64,000 nt of DNA, taken from positions 434,001-498,000 of the forward strand of contig AP026172.1 in assembly GCA_030295235.1 (NCBI GenBank). The letters are read 5' to 3'. This document shows positions 63,861 through 64,000 of the stretch, piece after piece; the first letter of the stretch is position 1; each line of letters opens with the position of its first letter. The translations under genes and the position numbers were made by a program. The notes below the pieces were generated by a model. The model was not told the origin of the DNA, did not search any database, and worked only from the letters and a program-made list of their open reading frames with translations. This DNA is from Fistulifera solaris (lineage: Eukaryota > Bacillariophyta > Bacillariophyceae > Naviculales > Stauroneidaceae).

Positions 63861-64000
63861 ATGATGCGTTTGACAGATTTCGAACAAGGCTCTCAAACAT
63901 TATGTCGTGTTCTACAAGATGAAAGAGGAGGCCGTGCCTTACTGCAATGGTCTTCGCTGTTGATAAAGAATGATAGCATCTATTTGCAACATCCGCCGGT
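63861..64000 (+). CDS. 5' end of an unidentified gene, runs off right edge
   Basis: An ATG at 63861 (second ATG at 63864) opens a frame of 46 codons with no stop before the window ends: MMRLTDFEQGSQTLCRVLQD, then RGGRALLQWSSLLIKNDSIY. Composition looks coding, but too little is visible to assign a family. The start is a guess based on the first in-frame ATG. Confidence 0.5.
   Translation, partial: MMRLTDFEQGSQTLCRVLQDERGGRALLQWSSLLIKNDSIYLQHPP

Noticed and set aside
1-64000. CRISPR arrays, rRNA genes, intact transposons, prokaryotic operons
   Set aside because: None seen: no regularly spaced direct repeats, no rRNA-like conserved blocks, no transposase or reverse-transcriptase motifs, and genes show eukaryotic introns and isolated promoters.

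Overview
This 64-kb window is nuclear DNA from a photosynthetic stramenopile, most likely a diatom. The main reasons are as follows. (1) Several secretory-type N-termini end in an ASAF-like plastid motif: ATAF in the DUF2061 protein, ASSF in the cupin and NDAF in an Hsp70-like protein. (2) There is a heat-shock-factor gene of the type expanded in diatoms and a secreted Pro/Thr/Ser-repeat protein. (3) Genes are dense and on both strands, with short GT-AG introns of about 60-130 nt. (4) The gene set is fully eukaryotic (AP-4, OCRL, PAF1, CCR4-NOT, cohesin acetyltransferase). No species is assigned.

Layout. 1-8.4 kb: the 5' end of an ATG2-like lipid-transfer protein (running off the left edge), a secreted protein with four repeats resembling the cysteinyl-tRNA synthetase C-terminus, tRNA-Leu(UAG), an Hsp70 ATPase-domain-only protein with a plastid-type presequence, and a DUF4239 membrane protein. 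8.9-16.2 kb: a tandem array of four same-strand paralogues of an ankyrin-like family; two are nearly intact and two are clear pseudogenes. 16.6-30.7 kb: AP-4 sigma, a ZUFSP/UFSP-type peptidase, a SET-domain protein, a Sel1-repeat protein, a cupin, a DUF2061 protein, a C3HC zinc-finger protein, CNOT11 head-to-head with a CAF16-like ABC ATPase, and a patatin-like lipase. 30.8-40.3 kb: PAF1, a lysine-methyltransferase-like protein, a TPR protein, the mucin-like cell-surface protein and an F-box/Kelch protein. 40.5-54.2 kb: one giant minus-strand gene of six exons and about 4,470 codons. It joins an SH3 domain, the DUF3638/DUF3645 core with a P-loop helicase-like block, EF-hands and a VPS62-like C-terminus. 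54.9-64 kb: a heat shock factor, an ESCO-type acetyltransferase, an orphan small protein, an OCRL-type 5-phosphatase/RhoGAP, a RAD51 paralogue, a small membrane protein and the start of a further gene.

Functional themes are membrane traffic and lipid metabolism (ATG2-like, AP-4 sigma, OCRL, patatin, VPS62-like tail), RNA polymerase II and mRNA-decay machinery (PAF1, CNOT11, CAF16), chromosome maintenance (ESCO, RAD51 paralogue, ZUFSP), and plastid-targeted proteins. No operons are expected. Genes lie head-to-head or tail-to-tail with about 100-850 bp between most of them.

A caution about the sequence itself: at least 20 single-base frame changes interrupt otherwise well-conserved reading frames, mostly in or next to short homopolymers (nine in the giant gene alone). 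They also hit probable single-copy housekeeping genes, so residual indel errors of a long-read assembly explain them better than loss of function. CDS spans for such genes cover the whole inferred gene, and each break is noted. The two decayed ankyrin-like copies, with nonsense codons and many breaks, are treated as real pseudogenes.
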